Shown one piece after another: positions 1 through 12,624 of a stretch of 64,000 nucleotides of DNA (position 1 is the first letter of the stretch; every line of letters begins with the position of its first letter). This DNA comes from Ascaphus truei. Lineage: Eukaryota > Chordata > Amphibia > Anura > Ascaphidae. Below the pieces are notes generated by a model, which was given only the letters and a program-made list of their open reading frames with translations, was not told the origin of the DNA and ran no database searches. The DNA lies in the NCBI GenBank assembly GCA_036426205.1, contig CM071573.1, forward strand, positions 45,351,664 through 45,415,663, in the 5' to 3' direction. The position numbers and the translations under genes are program-made.

Positions 1-1654
1 CAAAAAGAGATGAGCATGTATTAGAGAGTTTAGTATACATATCTAAATATGAACATTCGACTTCTTTGCATGAAACAAAATGTTTTTTTTTCTCTTTCTT
101 ATTCTGTAAACTGCGATTGCGTCGGATCATTTGTTGTTTTTGCATAGTTATGTCTTGCTGGCTCCCTTTGAAGAATAGGGATGAAAGTTTCACTGTTTAG
201 TTCTATTCTGTTTATAATCGGCTTGAATATATTGGATCATGTTTCCGAATACACAATATTTCTTACTCCTTAGTCAGCATTCCCCATGCTCGATTTACAA
301 ATGAAACCGTCCATCTAACTCTCCGACATGAATCCATATATCAATGTTTTACTTTGAGACTTCTGTTTATGATTAATATCATGCTGTATAGGTGAGAGAG
401 CATGACTAAGTAAACATTCAGGGGGATATCCTAGTAGCTGCGAGTTCGTACCTGTAAAACCGCAGATTAGAACTGACACCAGTAGCCCCCTCATCACAGG
501 GGTCCGTAGACTTATCAGTACTGGTCTTGTGGAAATATTTTAGGTGTGGGTTGTGACTCATTTAAACATGCTTTGCAAATCCACATTAGCATGACTTTCA
601 GGGGTTCACCTTTTTCAGCATGGGCATGTGCTTGGAGATTGGAGCAGACATACAGTATATTCAACAGGAGACACTACTAAATTGGAACTCATCCTCCTCA
701 TCTTCCTCTCTCCTTTTCCCTCCTCCTCTCTCCTCCTCCTCTATACTCCTCCTCCTCCCGCAGCTATTAGAAACGCGGAATGAAAAAATTTCTAAAAAAA
801 AAAAGCCCATTCCGCATTGTTTGAACATTTGAGAAGTGCTTATAGAATAGCAGAGCATGCCAATCCAATGGGAAAAAAGGCTCTTTTGACACAGATGGAC
901 ACAATTCAAAGCTACTACTTTAGATTGGCCCCCTCAGTATTTTCATATAATGAAGCAGCACACAAATGACCAAAGAGTTGATCTATACCCAAAAGCAGCA
1001 GAAGGAGAAGACATTGTAACTAATGATGGCACTGGTTACGGAGACAGCTGGAATTCCAGACGCTGTGGCTAAAGGCAACATGATAGAATTTGGCATTTTA
1101 GATGTTGGTCTGGTGTATAATGCCTAATACACCGCAGGAGAAAATAAGAGCGAGAAAAAGCTCTGCCTTGAGCTCTGCAGGTGCCAAACAAAGGAAAGCA
1201 AAGTACTCACAGTAGCACAATACTCCTACTTTTTATCTTTTCCTTAAACACCCTAGCATAATAACTGAAACCGTAGCAAAAGTAGTATTTCCAAAAATGG
1301 CAGAATTTGTCTCAGTTCCTTTTCCCCCCCAAAATCAAAGCAATACAAGCAGATATTCTGGGAATCTGCACACTAATAAAGACATTGAAATTAAATACTG
1401 TAGAGCATTCAACTTTTTGCTTTTACATTAACTAAAGAATATGCTTTTTTCTTTGATTCCAGTTTTAAGATGTACTAAGTATCATCCATTTGCCCCTCAC
1501 ATATTTCTAGAAATGTATGAATCTCTGCATTTTTTCGATTTCAGGTAAAGTTAATGTTAATTATTTTTGTCTTGCTTGTTTCTTGGGTTTTTATTGGGCT
1601 GTTTGGTAATTGTACTTCCTTTCCCCTCAAATCCGCCACCAGTCTAAGTTCTTT
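1..1654. other. Intronic sequence, no gene recognised
   Basis: AT-rich non-coding DNA upstream of the first visible SORCS1 exon. There is a short pyrimidine tract of TCC/TCT runs at about 690-760 and a poly-A run at about 793-805. The short open frames over the pyrimidine tract are low complexity. I see no splice-bounded conserved exon, RNA gene or classifiable transposon. Confidence 0.5.
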
Positions 1655-1897
1655 TAATACTAAAGCTGTGTCACTTTAATTTGGTATGTAACTGTTACAT
1701 ACGCCCATAACACATATTATCTCTAACTGTTCATGCAATGTCTTCATATATAATGTATAACCCTGTTCACGTAATGTAACCATATATTTGTAACCATGAA
1801 TCAGTCATCATCAGTCTACTATACACAGGACATACTTGAAAACGAGAGGTAACTCAATGTATTAATTCCAGGTAAAACGTTTTTATAAATAAATAAA
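1655..1897 (+). mobile_element. L2-type LINE, 3' end fragment
   Basis: This stretch matches the last part of the much longer L2 element at 12625-15622: the same phrases around a 'gttacatacgcccataa' segment, then 'aggacatacttgaaaacgag', then an end in 'ttataaataaataa'. Only the untranslated 3' tail is present, so it is a severely 5'-truncated insertion. Orientation follows from the tail reading on the + strand. Confidence 0.85.
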
Positions 1898-2285
1898 ATG
1901 TCACAGTGAAACCCCAGCAGCAAAGTTGTGAAACTTGGGGGATACGAATCAAAGTTTTCTTGGTATAAAACAAAGTGGTCTCTAAGCTTGAAATACTGTA
2001 ATGGATTCATTTGCTTTTGCCCCATGCTAAGTCTGTGGTAGGGATGGTGGAGGGGTTTATGGATAACATGCTGTGTACTGTAATTGTTTTCAATTTTCAC
2101 TGCATCGAATTTAAATATGTACAAACACAGAGATGTAATAAGTGTATATTTTTCCCATTGAAATTATAAACCACAGCTAGGTCACCATAGAGAAATGTGC
2201 TTACGCAGGAAAAACAAAAAGGGACTGTTACAGTAACTTAATGAGTCTGTATGTGAACAAAAGACACAGTATTCACTCAGACAAT

Positions 2286-2624
2286 AGGTGGGCACCTATT
2301 TTTCAATGTAGCGACAGGTGTGGCAAATGAGAATTCGCCACACCAAGAAAAAAACCCTCCCCCCCCCCCCCCCCTAATATCAGTCTGGGCTCCGCCCCCA
2401 CCGTTCTCTGATTGGTCACCCTCTCCTCCACCCAGCACTCGCCTCCTCACTGCTCCCGGCCACCGTCCGCGGCCCGCCCCCTCAGCACTTCCATCGGCCG
2501 CTGCCACCACACTCGCGCTTGCCTCCTAGACACATTTTTACCAGACACGCTGGCAAACTGAAATTCGCCACACTTTCATGGCCAATTCGCCACTTGTGAC
2601 GAATGGCCACAGGGTTGCCCACCT
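2286..2624. mobile_element. MITE-like element, TIR aggtgggca
   Basis: Terminal inverted repeats of about 10-12 bp: aggtgggcacc at the left, and ggttgcccacct at the right. A subterminal 'aattcgccac' word recurs near 2331, 2562 and 2584. The centre is GC-rich and contains a C homopolymer at about 2359-2373. There is no transposase frame and no convincing target-site duplication, so the superfamily is unassigned. The short proline- and glycine-rich open frames here are compositional. Confidence 0.6.
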
Positions 2625-2684
2625 CAGATTTAGACTGTCCATAAAGACACGTCATACATCAAAAGGAAAATGAACCTCTTAAGC

Positions 2685-2841
2685 CAGGGTTTCTCAACTC
2701 CAGTCCTCAAGACGCCACAACTGGTCAGGTGGCTCAATTGGGGACTCAGTCTGTGCTGAAGCGGAGATATCCTGAAAACTTGACCTGTTTGGGGGGGGGG
2801 GGGGGGGGGGGGGATTTGAGGACTGGAGTTGAGCACCACTA
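2685..2841. mobile_element. hAT-like MITE, diverged
   Basis: Begins 'cagggtttctcaactcc' and ends with the near reverse complement 'ggagttgagcaccacta'. It is the same family as the better preserved copy at 23445-23614, sharing the terminal repeats and the internal 'gtgctgaagc' and 'gatatc' words. A pure G run of about 24 bases sits at roughly 2790-2813. Flanking 8-mers do not match well, so the target duplication has decayed or the ends are imprecise. Confidence 0.7.
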
Positions 2842-3040
2842 CTCTAGGAAACTGTAACTATATCTAAGTGAAATACATTTGGGAAGAAATTATTGCTTTT
2901 AAATAAGATATTGTTAGACAGATGCATTTTTTTTTAAAAATAACTTTTGTGGAATTTACAATCTTTCCTTCTGTGCTTTATTTGCAACTGAAAAACATTT
3001 ACAAATAAACGGTAACAGCGGGCTGTGATTAATGCAACTT

Positions 3041-3385
3041 CTAAGGCCGGGGCCATAGAGGCTTCAGGAGAGCGGAGGCGCGCTAACGCTGAGGCTCGCC
3101 TGCTTAAGTCAGCGCGATTCCACGGACTTGCAGGCGTGTCAGCGTGCGTGAAGGGAGCCGGTGGGGCGCCGTGACGTTGACGCTGCTTCAGGCTGATTGG
3201 ATGTTTTCAGCCGACAGCGCGCTGAAAAACAGCTTGGCGCTCGGCTGAAAACTCCAAAGCCTCCGCACGCCTGCGGACGCTCACGTGAGACCCCTCTCAA
3301 GGCATCCTCATTGAGGATGCAGGGGCTCAGCGCTGAGCGTCCGCACTGCTCAGCGCGGCCTGTCCTTCTATGGACTCGGCCTAAG
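3041..3385. mobile_element. GC-rich MITE, TIR c(t/a)taggcc
   Basis: Imperfect terminal inverted repeats of 18 bp: ctaaggccggggccatag at 3041-3058, and ctatggactcggcctaag at 3368-3385. The interior is strongly GC- and CpG-rich relative to its flanks and contains no transposase. The open frames on both strands are a by-product of the composition. Superfamily not determined. Confidence 0.65.
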
Positions 3386-4229
3386 AACAAATAGAGAATT
3401 AGCACAAAAAACATAAAACAGCCCAGAACACACTGCTAATAATTACAGCAGTGTGTCGTGGTCTTGATCTTTCTGTCCTAGAACGTGTTACAATGTTGGG
3501 TATCCTCTGAATACTGCTTTGATGATTTATGTTCTTTTAGGGTAATGTTTTTCCTGGTATTTTTATTTGTATGGGAAACCCCCCCCCCCCCATAAAAATC
3601 AGGATTAAAGCTACGCATTGTTGGTTGAATTTTTCTCTTTACACTCCTTTTTCGACGCTCGACTGGCCTCCGGCATCTCTAGCACAACACACAATACACA
3701 ATACAACAAGGTTTGTTACAACTGTGACAGGACCCACTTAATAATTGCAGCGGTTTGTGACCGCCAAGTGGAACATATTGCTTGTGGTCTCGCTCGGTAA
3801 ACCCTATTAACTAGAAATAGCACAAGAGTGCACAGTGCCTCTCTGCTTATATTGATTTGTAGTTCTTCAAATAGCATTCCTATACAGTTGCATTAAAAGC
3901 GTTGTAAATATTGCAGTATGATAAATAAGAAGTGTAATTGAAAGAAAGTGCTATGGCATACAATTACAAATAAATCCGCCTGGTTTAACACCAAGCTATA
4001 GATTACAGAATCCTCTAAATTCCAGTATGTCTTAATTGCGTTTGTTGCACAGTATGCGGGCAGTTCATCAAGGGGACTAATATTCAATATGAATAAACAC
4101 AACAACAATTAGCAGACATAATATGATCATGATTTTGATACTTTTCTATCATCATATTCTATGTACATATTAGCATTTCAGAGCTGAAAGGGCTAACAGC
4201 ACATTGCAAAGCAACATGTTAGAATCATT

Positions 4230-4590
4230 TGCCACCTGTGTGTGTGTGTGTGTGTGAACTCACACACTGTCACACTGCCCCTGTGTGTGAGAGCTCGCAC
4301 TGTTTGCGCTCCGTGTCCTCTTCTCCTCTGCTGCCCATGCGCGACGCACTGCCGAGCTCCAGAAGACTCTGCGCATGCGCGCCAGAGAACTGAGTGATGC
4401 CAGCCGCTTCTGCGCGTGCGTGGCGTCCGTCAGCGGCGCCATCACTACTGCGCATGCGCGGCATATGTCAGGGCGTGCGGGGGGAGCGGCGGCCGTTAAG
4501 ATCGTGACGTCATTTCCGTTTCACATTTTCGTCTCCATGAAAATTGACTAGGTGCCACTAAAGAAGTTTCACTTCAAAAACACAGTGGCA
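4230..4590. repeat. TG microsatellite plus CpG-rich repeat body
   Basis: A (TG)n run at about 4239-4256 leads into a CpG-rich block. That block contains two copies of the palindrome tgcgcatgcgc (4370-4380 and 4449-4459), which matches the consensus bound by NRF1, and a CRE-like tgacgtca near 4505. A boundary segment reads 'aaagaagtttcactt' at about 4560-4574. The arrangement resembles the TG plus CpG block at 41611-42080, so this is probably a dispersed repeat rather than a host promoter. Confidence 0.4.
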
Positions 4591-5732
4591 CCGAAGCACC
4601 TTTTTGAAGAACAGGCCTGTAACAGGTTCCGTCAGGCCTATGTTTAGCAAGTAGTGTTATGCTACAAAACACCTTTTAGTGCCTGAGCCATACTGCTGAC
4701 AAATGGGATAGCACCATTTTCTAACTATGACCCGATGTATCCCAACAGGCCCGGTATTATATCTCTGCAGTGAAGGCTTCTGGTGAGATTATACACCAGT
4801 GCATCTATGGATTGTGATGCCCTCTGTCATTCTGTACTTAGACTTTAGGATATGACCCTAGACTCAAAACATGGTGGTGGTATTTCCATTTTCTTCCTTC
4901 TGGAATAAAGTAAATGCACTGTGTCTCTTACCAGCAGGACACTTTGGGAATGATCGCAGAGTACCAGTTCCTGGAAAGCAATGTACTGTAAGCAGAGGAA
5001 TTGTCAGCATGCATACAGTATTTTGCTATTTATCCAGCCTTCTTACAACATGAACTCACTGAGTAAAAAGATTGGGCATCTTTGTAAGATGGTCCCTTCT
5101 TCAGGAGGTATTTGAGTGGAGATTTCTCTTTATCTTTTCATTCTTAAACCTCGCATAAGAAAAGGGGTCTCACAGAGCATGATCACCTCTGTAATTATGT
5201 TATGATTGCTATTATTCATATCATTAATGTTGTTTTTTTTTAAATAAATATAATTGTAACAAGCTGTTTATGGAAGGCATCCAGCTTACCCTGGTTTCAT
5301 TACCTACGGCCTGCCTCCCAGGGCCCAAGACTGTCTTCCAAGAATTGAGTCTTGAAAGGCAAATAAAACTGTTGTGTGCAAGCCTTGGGCTTTAGAATTC
5401 GGATGCTCTGTTGCATTTGTCACACAGCAGTATCCCTGGAGATCAGCACTTTTAGCACTTTCTTGTTGATTTTTTAACAGCTGCTGTTGTACTTAAATAT
5501 CTTAGCAGAAAAATCATTATTTGCTTTTTGCATGAGCAGACAAGATAAATGTTGAACTCTATAACTATCAGCTATTTACCAGCTCCCAGCTAACAACTTT
5601 TCTCCCTTTGTCATTAAAGGACAAACATAATATAAAGTGATTGCAATATTTCAGTTTAGCTGCTCGAGTCTGTTTGATGGAGTCTGATTGAAGGATTCCA
5701 ACAGAAAAGCTACAATCAGACAACTGGGAACG

Positions 5733-5768
<36 letters not shown>

Positions 5769-5879
5769 ACATACATATATACTTGACTTCATTTTATCAC
5801 AACAAAATAATTTTATGACTTATAGGAATACAACATTAAAATTACAAAAAATAACTATAAAACATGCCTAATCGCCTCA
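4591..5879. other. Intronic sequence with (CA)n microsatellite
   Basis: Non-coding sequence with one clear (CA)n microsatellite at about 5733-5766 (around 17 units). I recognise no exon, RNA gene or classifiable transposon otherwise. Confidence 0.5.
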
Positions 5880-5984
5880 ATTTCTCTTCGACCAAAAGTG
5901 CCTGTATATATTCTGTATGCGCAAAAGGGTGAGAGAACTGGGTGGGACCTTAGATGAAGACGAATAGGATAAAATATGTCTGGT

Positions 5985-6795
5985 GGCAACCAAGTGCTCA
6001 ATCTGTACGACCATCAAGGAAAATGCATATAAAATACTGTTCAGGTGGTACCTGACCCCGTCCAGACTACATGTCTTGTGTATCAAGCACCCAGCTAACT
6101 GCTTCACAGGCTGTGGCCAGAACGGCTCAATGGCATTTACTGTATCTGCTAGATCTGCTTGGTATTTGTCCCGTTCTGGGATGTTTTCCTCACTGAGGCC
6201 GGAGCCCTGGGTAGACCTCTCCCTGACCTTCCTGAGACGTTCAATTCATTAATCACATCCTCTCGGGTGCCAGGTTCTGCATTGCTGCCCGTTGGAGAAA
6301 TCCCAATACCCCAGACATGAACAGGGTAAAAAACAGAATTTGTCAAACCCTGACGATGGAGCGAATAACGGCCTTCCTGTGGGAGGGATGTAGCCAGTTC
6401 TCCAGGGTTTGGAATCCGTTGCTGCAGACTGAGGGACTGGGTTACCCTAACATTGATGCAGTCCTACTTTAACTGGGTTACCAGAATAATGTAACCGCTA
6501 CAGCAGAGATATAGAGGTATAGTGATAAGCGATCCTCCCGGCAGATCCAGATCTAATAGCCAGTGACAGATTCTTTCCCCCCTTTCCTCTCCTCCCTCCC
6601 TGTTTTGTGTTAAAGTTTTCATCATAGGTATCCTCGCAATATGATATATTCTCTATAAAATGTAAATGTATTTGGGGTACCCAATTTCGCATATGTTATA
6701 ATGTCCCTTCTCATTTCTGTAACCTCCCCCCTCCGTCCCCCCACCCCCCAATAAAAATGCATTTTCAAATAAACAGTTAAAACAAAAAAAAAACC
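5985..6795 (+). mobile_element. L1-type LINE, 3' fragment of ORF2 and tail
   Basis: Conceptual translation from about 5985 shows the conserved C-terminal end of L1 ORF2: a 'YKILFRWYLTPSRLH' block, then cysteine-containing 'CGQNGSMA', where the family typically has a C-x-x-C-G zinc-knuckle-like motif. Frames break after that. Further down, 'AFLWEG'-like sequence is followed by untranslated sequence and an A-rich end at about 6760-6793 with an aataaa signal. This is a 5'-truncated, dead insertion. It may belong to the same broad family as the 5' half at 28738-31110, but the two do not overlap, so that cannot be tested here. Confidence 0.7.
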
Positions 6796-9544
6796 CCTAT
6801 ATAAAATACATAACTCTCCCTGCCCATTTTTAGGGAGATTACATTGTTGTACAGTGTGGGCTTCTCAGCATGGGTTACCCTAACTCAGGGTATTGGATTC
6901 AGGTGGCTGAGTGATAATGTAGAAAGGATGGTAATAATGGGCGCCAGGAACTTATTATAGTACAAAATCAGTATTTTATTCATGTCTCCATTCATACTCA
7001 TGCAACAACATTGTACCATTTTTCTTGTAGTTATACATGAATTGGGTGCTTCTATAGGTACCCACAAATGAAGCTATATTGACTTAGTAGCTCTGCTGCT
7101 GTCGGCCCCGGTCCCCCTTTTGTTGCTTCGGAATAATCCTCTGTATTACCCCGGTTACACTACGCCCATTACGGGGATCCTGGCTGCTGCTTTGCAATCT
7201 CTAACTGTACCTTTGGCCTGTTTGGGAACTGCCACTTCCAGACAGACTGAGACGAGTATTACTGCGGATCCGTGTTTAGAGCTGATCCGCCAACACCATG
7301 GAGCCCTCTTTTCTGAGGCGCTCTGTGACGTGTCGCTTTCCCATCTTTGGGACCTGCATGACTCCATTAACCTTCTTCTGGGTTCCTAAGTTAAAGGGCA
7401 CTGTCCCTCTCTAAAATATAATTAAAAAAAAGGGGGGCCTGGTCTGTTATACTATTTTATGGGTCTATCCCCATCTCTTCTCCCAGAGGCACTTTTCCTT
7501 GTTTCCTCCAGGAACCTCCTCTCTAGAACCTTCTCACTATCCTAAATACTCTCCTGTGATGTCAGAATACCTATGGTAACACGGGGTGGGGCCCAACATA
7601 CACTAACCTGCTTGTAACTCTTTAGGAGGGGGGTTACAAATACTATACAATATAATCTAACAACATATCATAAAAGGACCATACTGGTTTTAGCTATATT
7701 TTGTGCCATAGATAACAAAAATTATTGTTCCAAAATATCAAATAAGCAAACATGACCAAGGAAGATATCTGATTGCCATTACTGGAGTCAGGAAGGAATG
7801 TATTTCCCCCCTTATGAGACATTGAATAATGTCTAAGTAGGTTGTTTTTATTTGCCTTACTTTGAATTAATATAAATACAAATATAGGATAAGTATCTGT
7901 AACTCGATAGACAAATGTCTTTTTTTCAACCTCATCTACCATGTAACTATGTAAAATAGATGTTCTGTTGTACTGAAGTTCAAGTGAGATACTGTATCGC
8001 TCTCTCTATAATATATATATATATTTCAGCCATAAATTCACATTTTAGTCTGTAATCTAAATTTACCAGTAACATTGTATTTTGGATTTTTTTAATTTTT
8101 ACCTTAATAATGGCCAGTACTGAAGGTTTTCTAAAAGAATAGGTGCTGATTATCTAGACATCAAGGTACAGGGAGTGAGAACAGTCAGAGATGGGACTCA
8201 GTGAATCGAAGACTAATGAAGTGCTTGTCATGTTGATAGAGGAGCTGGTCCACTGAGAACAACCACAGCAAGACCTTATACTGTACGAGGTGTGAGCAGT
8301 AGAGGCAGTAATAGTATTGATAGAGATGTTAACGTATGCAAAGATATGGGGTTGGAATGGGGAACAATAAATGAACAGGGCAATAAGAGATGCAGATACA
8401 TAACCTACCATGTTCATTTATTAGGTTCATCAAGTGCAGAGTTTATAGGGACTGGTGAAATTGTTAGTGCACAAAGTAAAAGAATACTAGTGAAAAAAAG
8501 TACTTTAGGGGTTTTTAGGGCATTTAACTGCTAGGATCTGCTTCTGTGCAGATGGAAAATAGACAGGGAGGTGAAACTAGAACAAAGAGACGGGCGCTAA
8601 TTTGCTGGATCACGGCACATAGTGCAGAATTTGTTTGCTCAAAAAGGTAACACATCTCATGAAGCAGTCAGCAACATTAGGGGACATAATGCATTTGGGT
8701 AATACTCTTGTTGACATTTGGAAAAGCCGCAGGGCTACATTTGGCTTACAGGGAATTCGAGTAAATTATGAATACCTTAACTGAACAGAGATATGGAGGT
8801 TAGGGTATAGGAAAAGGCATTGAACAGAAAGTGAACTCTACTTTGTTTTTATACATTGTGCTGCCAGCCCCTGTCTGGTTACAGATGCTTAAGATCTATA
8901 AATTGAGTTTTGTACTCATTTATCACAAGAAAGGCAAAGCAAATAAAGTTTCTTCCTCTTTGTGCAGAAGATGATAAATGGCTGCTTTGAGTTTGGTTTC
9001 AGGGGTCTGTGTCGAATTTATTGACTTGCTATGAAAAGCGATTAATCAATCGTTGGATGGAGTGTACATGCAGTGACAGAAAAAGATGAACATGTATAGA
9101 TGCTGATGACCACACTGTATAGGGAATATCAACTTTCCTAAGTAACCCGTTCAGTCCAAACTTGTGCTTCCTATTCTGATATACTGTAGCAAAGAGACAG
9201 AGCAGGAATGTGGTCACAATCAATTGTTCCTGTATGTTCATTTATGCTATGGCCTCGATTTACATCCCAAGTAGAGATAAATGTAATAATAGAATAACTT
9301 ATTTTTTATATATTATTTTTCCAGCCCTGGGCAGATAAGCACATTCAGGTTAGAATTGTAACTGTAGGGAGTGTAGTTCTGGCTTTTGCAGTATATCTTA
9401 AACAGCAGAGAGACCTTCACTCATGGGTCCAGGAAACAAAAAAAAAAAAAAACTATAATGATTGTTGCTTAGATAATGATACTGTTATTTTTGTGTTACA
9501 AACATGTAGGTATGGTGACAAAATAGCTAACAGTTATAATAATA
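6796..9544. other. Intronic sequence, no gene recognised
   Basis: Mostly AT-rich non-coding DNA. There is an open frame at 7120-7389 (89 codons, followed by a short A-rich stretch near 7424) with no recognisable domain; it may be a decayed retroelement piece. A short (TA)n run lies at about 8010-8023. No conserved exon or RNA gene is seen. Confidence 0.45.
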
Positions 9545-9815
9545 ATTAATAACATTATTTAATAGGGCACTTTTCTCCCAATGGGACTCAAAGTGCTTCC
9601 CAATTACAGTATGGTGTACAGTACACAGCACATAGGGTTTTTACAGACACCGTCCCTGCCCAGATGAGCTTACAATCTATGATTTTGGTGCCTGAGACAG
9701 AGTGACTTAACCAAGGTCTCAAGCAGCTGGCACCATAAATTGAACAAGGTTCCCCTGATTCAAACTCGGTATCATTTACAGTAAGCACTTTTACTCACTG
9801 ATCCATTCCTCCTCC
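9545..9815 (-). mobile_element. tRNA-derived MIR-like SINE
   Basis: Read on the - strand, a head segment with 'ggatcagtgagtaaa' and a degraded B box is followed by 'gaccttggttaagtcact', then 'gtgcctgaggca'-type sequence, then 'agattgtaagctcatctggg', and ends in an AT-rich tail. The same blocks occur in the same order in the + strand element at 10515-10760. The 'gaccttgggcaagt' core is characteristic of MIR/L2-tailed SINEs of vertebrates. Confidence 0.7.
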
Positions 9816-10514
9816 CTGCTTTGTTTAAAACCACCATGCTTTTCATGTCCTAATCATCAAAGAGACTTTATTTGTGTATTGTGGTTCACAGGAATTGTAC
9901 ATTTGTTGTACTTTTAGTGTAATTCCTCTGAAGCCTGGCATGGTCCAGTACTCCAGCTTAAAAGGTATTTTTATCACCCAGCTAAAAGCACTTCACAGTT
10001 TTAATGAAGGCATGTGAGTATATAGACAATGTAACCTGGAACAGTTAGGTCATCCAACCAATAATGTAGAACACATTTAATGTACTTAGACATCTCTCTG
10101 CTGTAGTTTATTGCTCATGGTTTGCACATGTTTCACGACTGCACATTGAAAGCCAGCTAAATACACCTCATTGTGTCATTTCTTCCCCTCTGAATATAAT
10201 AATGCAAATGTTTTTATTTTTTCTCGATCCATGTTGCAGAAAATCACAGCATCCTAACCTTTGAAATAGCTTTGAACTTTGACTGCAGACATACTGGTCA
10301 CAAATATTGTCATTTGTATATTCATTTTCACTGAAAAGTTATGCAAAATTGCTTCAGTAGGCATTTATGCAGCTACCTATGGTGTGGAATATCTGCAATG
10401 TGTTCCTAGTATTATAGCTGGCACATTAACCTCCAGGGGAAGAAAATACAACTATTAATATCATTATAATTGTAGTTACCAATAGTTAATGTCCAAATAC
10501 AACGATTGATATCA

Positions 10515-10760
10515 TGGAGAGAAGGAGCGGTGCAGTGAGTAAAGACACTGACTGACACTGAGTTTGCAGTGGAACCTGGTTCAATTCCTGGTGTCCACTC
10601 CTTGTGACCTTGGGCAAGTCACTTTATCTCCTTGTGCCTCAGGCACAAAAAAACATAGATTGTAAGCTCCACGGGGCAGGGACCTGTGCCTGCAAAATGT
10701 CTCTGTAAAGCGCTACGTAAAACTAGCAGCTCTGTACAAGAACCAATACCAACAAATACA
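10515..10760 (+). mobile_element. tRNA-derived MIR-like SINE
   Basis: Contains an RNA polymerase III B-box-like ggttcaattcc at 10578-10588, preceded by an A-box-like 'gcagtgagtaaag' region. The MIR-like core gaccttgggcaagtcact follows near 10607, then 'agattgtaagctccacgg' and an L2-like 'taaagcgctacgtaaa' tail. Same family as the - strand copy at 9545-9815. Confidence 0.75.
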
Positions 10761-11193
10761 ACAAATGCCTTTTCTAAACTCGCCATTGTTGCCACTTATT
10801 GCAGTTTGAAGTCTGCACTTTGTCTCTACATTGTATAAATAGCTTAAAAGTAGGTATACAAGTAAGTTATGGGGAGTAAAAAAAAGGGACAAAATGATTC
10901 CACCATACAGTATAGCAATGATAAAGAACACTTATGAGCATCTTCACATGCTTGAGACAGGTCTACAAACCTGCCATACTCTTCCACATCAGCAATGTAT
11001 TCTGGTTAATGACATGCAATTCAGCACACACAGTGGTTTTCTATCATTGCTGTACATAATTAACCTGTATATTTAGTTGCTCAAACAATGGTTTACCAAG
11101 ATCTTTCTGTGTATTTTCTTCATAACGTTTTGTTTCCATCTCTGAGTGTCATGGTTGTCATCTACGTATCTTCCTATGTTTTTGAACTCACAG

Positions 11194-11352
11194 ATTATGC
11201 TCCTGACTGATCCAGAGATAGAGAGCAGCCTGATGATCAGCTCAGATGAAGGAGCCACCTATCAGAAGTACCGGCTGAATTTTTACATTCAGAGCCTCCT
11301 CTTTCATCCCAAGCAAGAGGACTGGATCCTGGCATACAGCCAAGATCAAAAG
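11194..11352 (+). CDS. sorcs1: SORCS1 VPS10-domain exon (first visible exon)
   Basis: A 159-nt exon (53 codons, phase 0 to 0) bounded by an acceptor CAG at 11191-11193 and a donor GTGAGT at 11353. It encodes part of the ten-bladed beta-propeller of a VPS10-domain receptor, a type I membrane protein that sorts cargo between trans-Golgi, endosomes and the cell surface, mainly in neurons. The peptide includes the Asp-box motif SSDEGATY (S-x-D-x-G-x-T) and the conserved block HPKQEDWILAYSQDQK. The last lysine codon joins directly to the leucine of the next exon at 16431. The residue pattern across all five exons fits SORCS1 better than SORCS2 or SORCS3 as I remember them; the family call is firm and the paralogue call less so. 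The initiator Met is in an exon upstream of the window. Confidence 0.93.
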
Positions 11353-12624
11353 GTGAGTATATGGGGCACATATTGGTCTCCTGTAAGGTACATTGAAAAA
11401 TGGATTAATCATTAGAGTTGTGTGCTTAGTCAAACTTGGGAAACAGCACATATTTTGACTATTTTACATTTTTCAAATTTGATCAAATTCATAATTTTTT
11501 TTTTTTTTTTAAAGTCGTAAGGCTTCTATTTTGTCACTTTACACATGTGAAATAGCTAAAAAAATAATAATAATTACAATTTGGGCCATTTCAATAGAAC
11601 TTTTGGCACCAAATTCTTCTTACATGTTTCGAACTTTTGAAAAGTTTGAAACTGCAACGAAGTGAATCTCAGCAGGTTAGCAGGTCTATTAACAATGACT
11701 ATAATGTTCACAGTGTTTCAATCTCGAATCAGGTGTAATTTTTTTTTTGCAGTGTAAATGGAGAAAAACTGTAGTACCTACACACATTTGATAAATCCTA
11801 TTAGAATGTGCACTCCTGCGTGATCCGTCCTTTTAGTCCTCACAAGAGCGGACACAGATGAATCTTAAATCTAATTCTGTATGAGTCTTAGAACATCTAA
11901 AGTAGAGACATAAGGTTTTGAAAGCTTCTGTGTCCATTAAAGATGTCACAACTAGCACTAATCTACCATTCTCCAGGACCACAACTCTGCACTACTGTAC
12001 ATGCATCGGGATGAGGGAACTTTAAAAAAGTTTGACTGTATTTATCAGCAGAGTATCCGGGAATTTGATTCTGGCCAGCAGCCAGTATGTTTTCTTTGCA
12101 TTTTTTGCTGTCTAATCTATATTTCAGTAATGTCATCACATTATCACGTCATGTCACCGTGTCTTTATGTGTATGTTTGCACATCAGATGTTATAACATG
12201 AAAATACAGTTAAAAAAGCCATGCTGTTGTATGTAGCAGAGGAAGACTTGGTACTTTCCAGATGTTCACAAGTTCTGCTGAACAGGAAAAAAAATTGCAG
12301 ATGTTCACAAATCCTGCAAAGCTATGCAGAATATGTTTGCGGCCCTGAAGGTTAACGGTGCAGGAGTCCATGCTTTTGAATGGGACCCCCAGCGTTAATC
12401 AATTGCTTGATGGCCATCTGCAGCGTTCTCCAAAAGCATAATCCCCGTTATTCGTATCACATGGAAAGCCCCTTTGAATTCAGTGGAGCTTTACGTGCAA
12501 CAGCGTCAGGTTGGCGCAATCACAAGTTTACAGAATAAAGTCCTTTTTTTCCCCAGCGAGGCCTTGTATTAAGTCCATTATTCATTACACAGTGCAGCAA
12601 AGTTATTTCCTGGAGAAGGCAGGT
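11353..12624 (+). other. SORCS1 intron, left part
   Basis: Non-coding. It includes a T-rich run at about 11495-11513. A segment at 11980-12087 has an open frame between AG and GT dinucleotides, but exon 11194-11352 joins directly and in phase to 16431-16504 without it, so it is not needed. Nothing else is recognised before the L2 insertion. Confidence 0.6.

Noticed and set aside
2277..2529. Glycine- and proline-rich open frames on both strands
   Set aside because: Caused by a C homopolymer and GC-rich interior of a MITE.
3197..3414. Open frames over a GC-rich block that could suggest a CpG-island promoter
   Set aside because: The block is bounded by 18-bp terminal inverted repeats and is better explained as a MITE.
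7120..7389. 89-codon open frame followed by an A-rich stretch
   Set aside because: No recognisable motif and no splice borders; it may be a retroelement remnant, but I could not support a family.
11980..12087. Possible extra SORCS1 exon with AG and GT borders
   Set aside because: Exons 11194-11352 and 16431-16504 already join in phase and encode adjacent conserved residues. The peptide here resembles nothing in the family.
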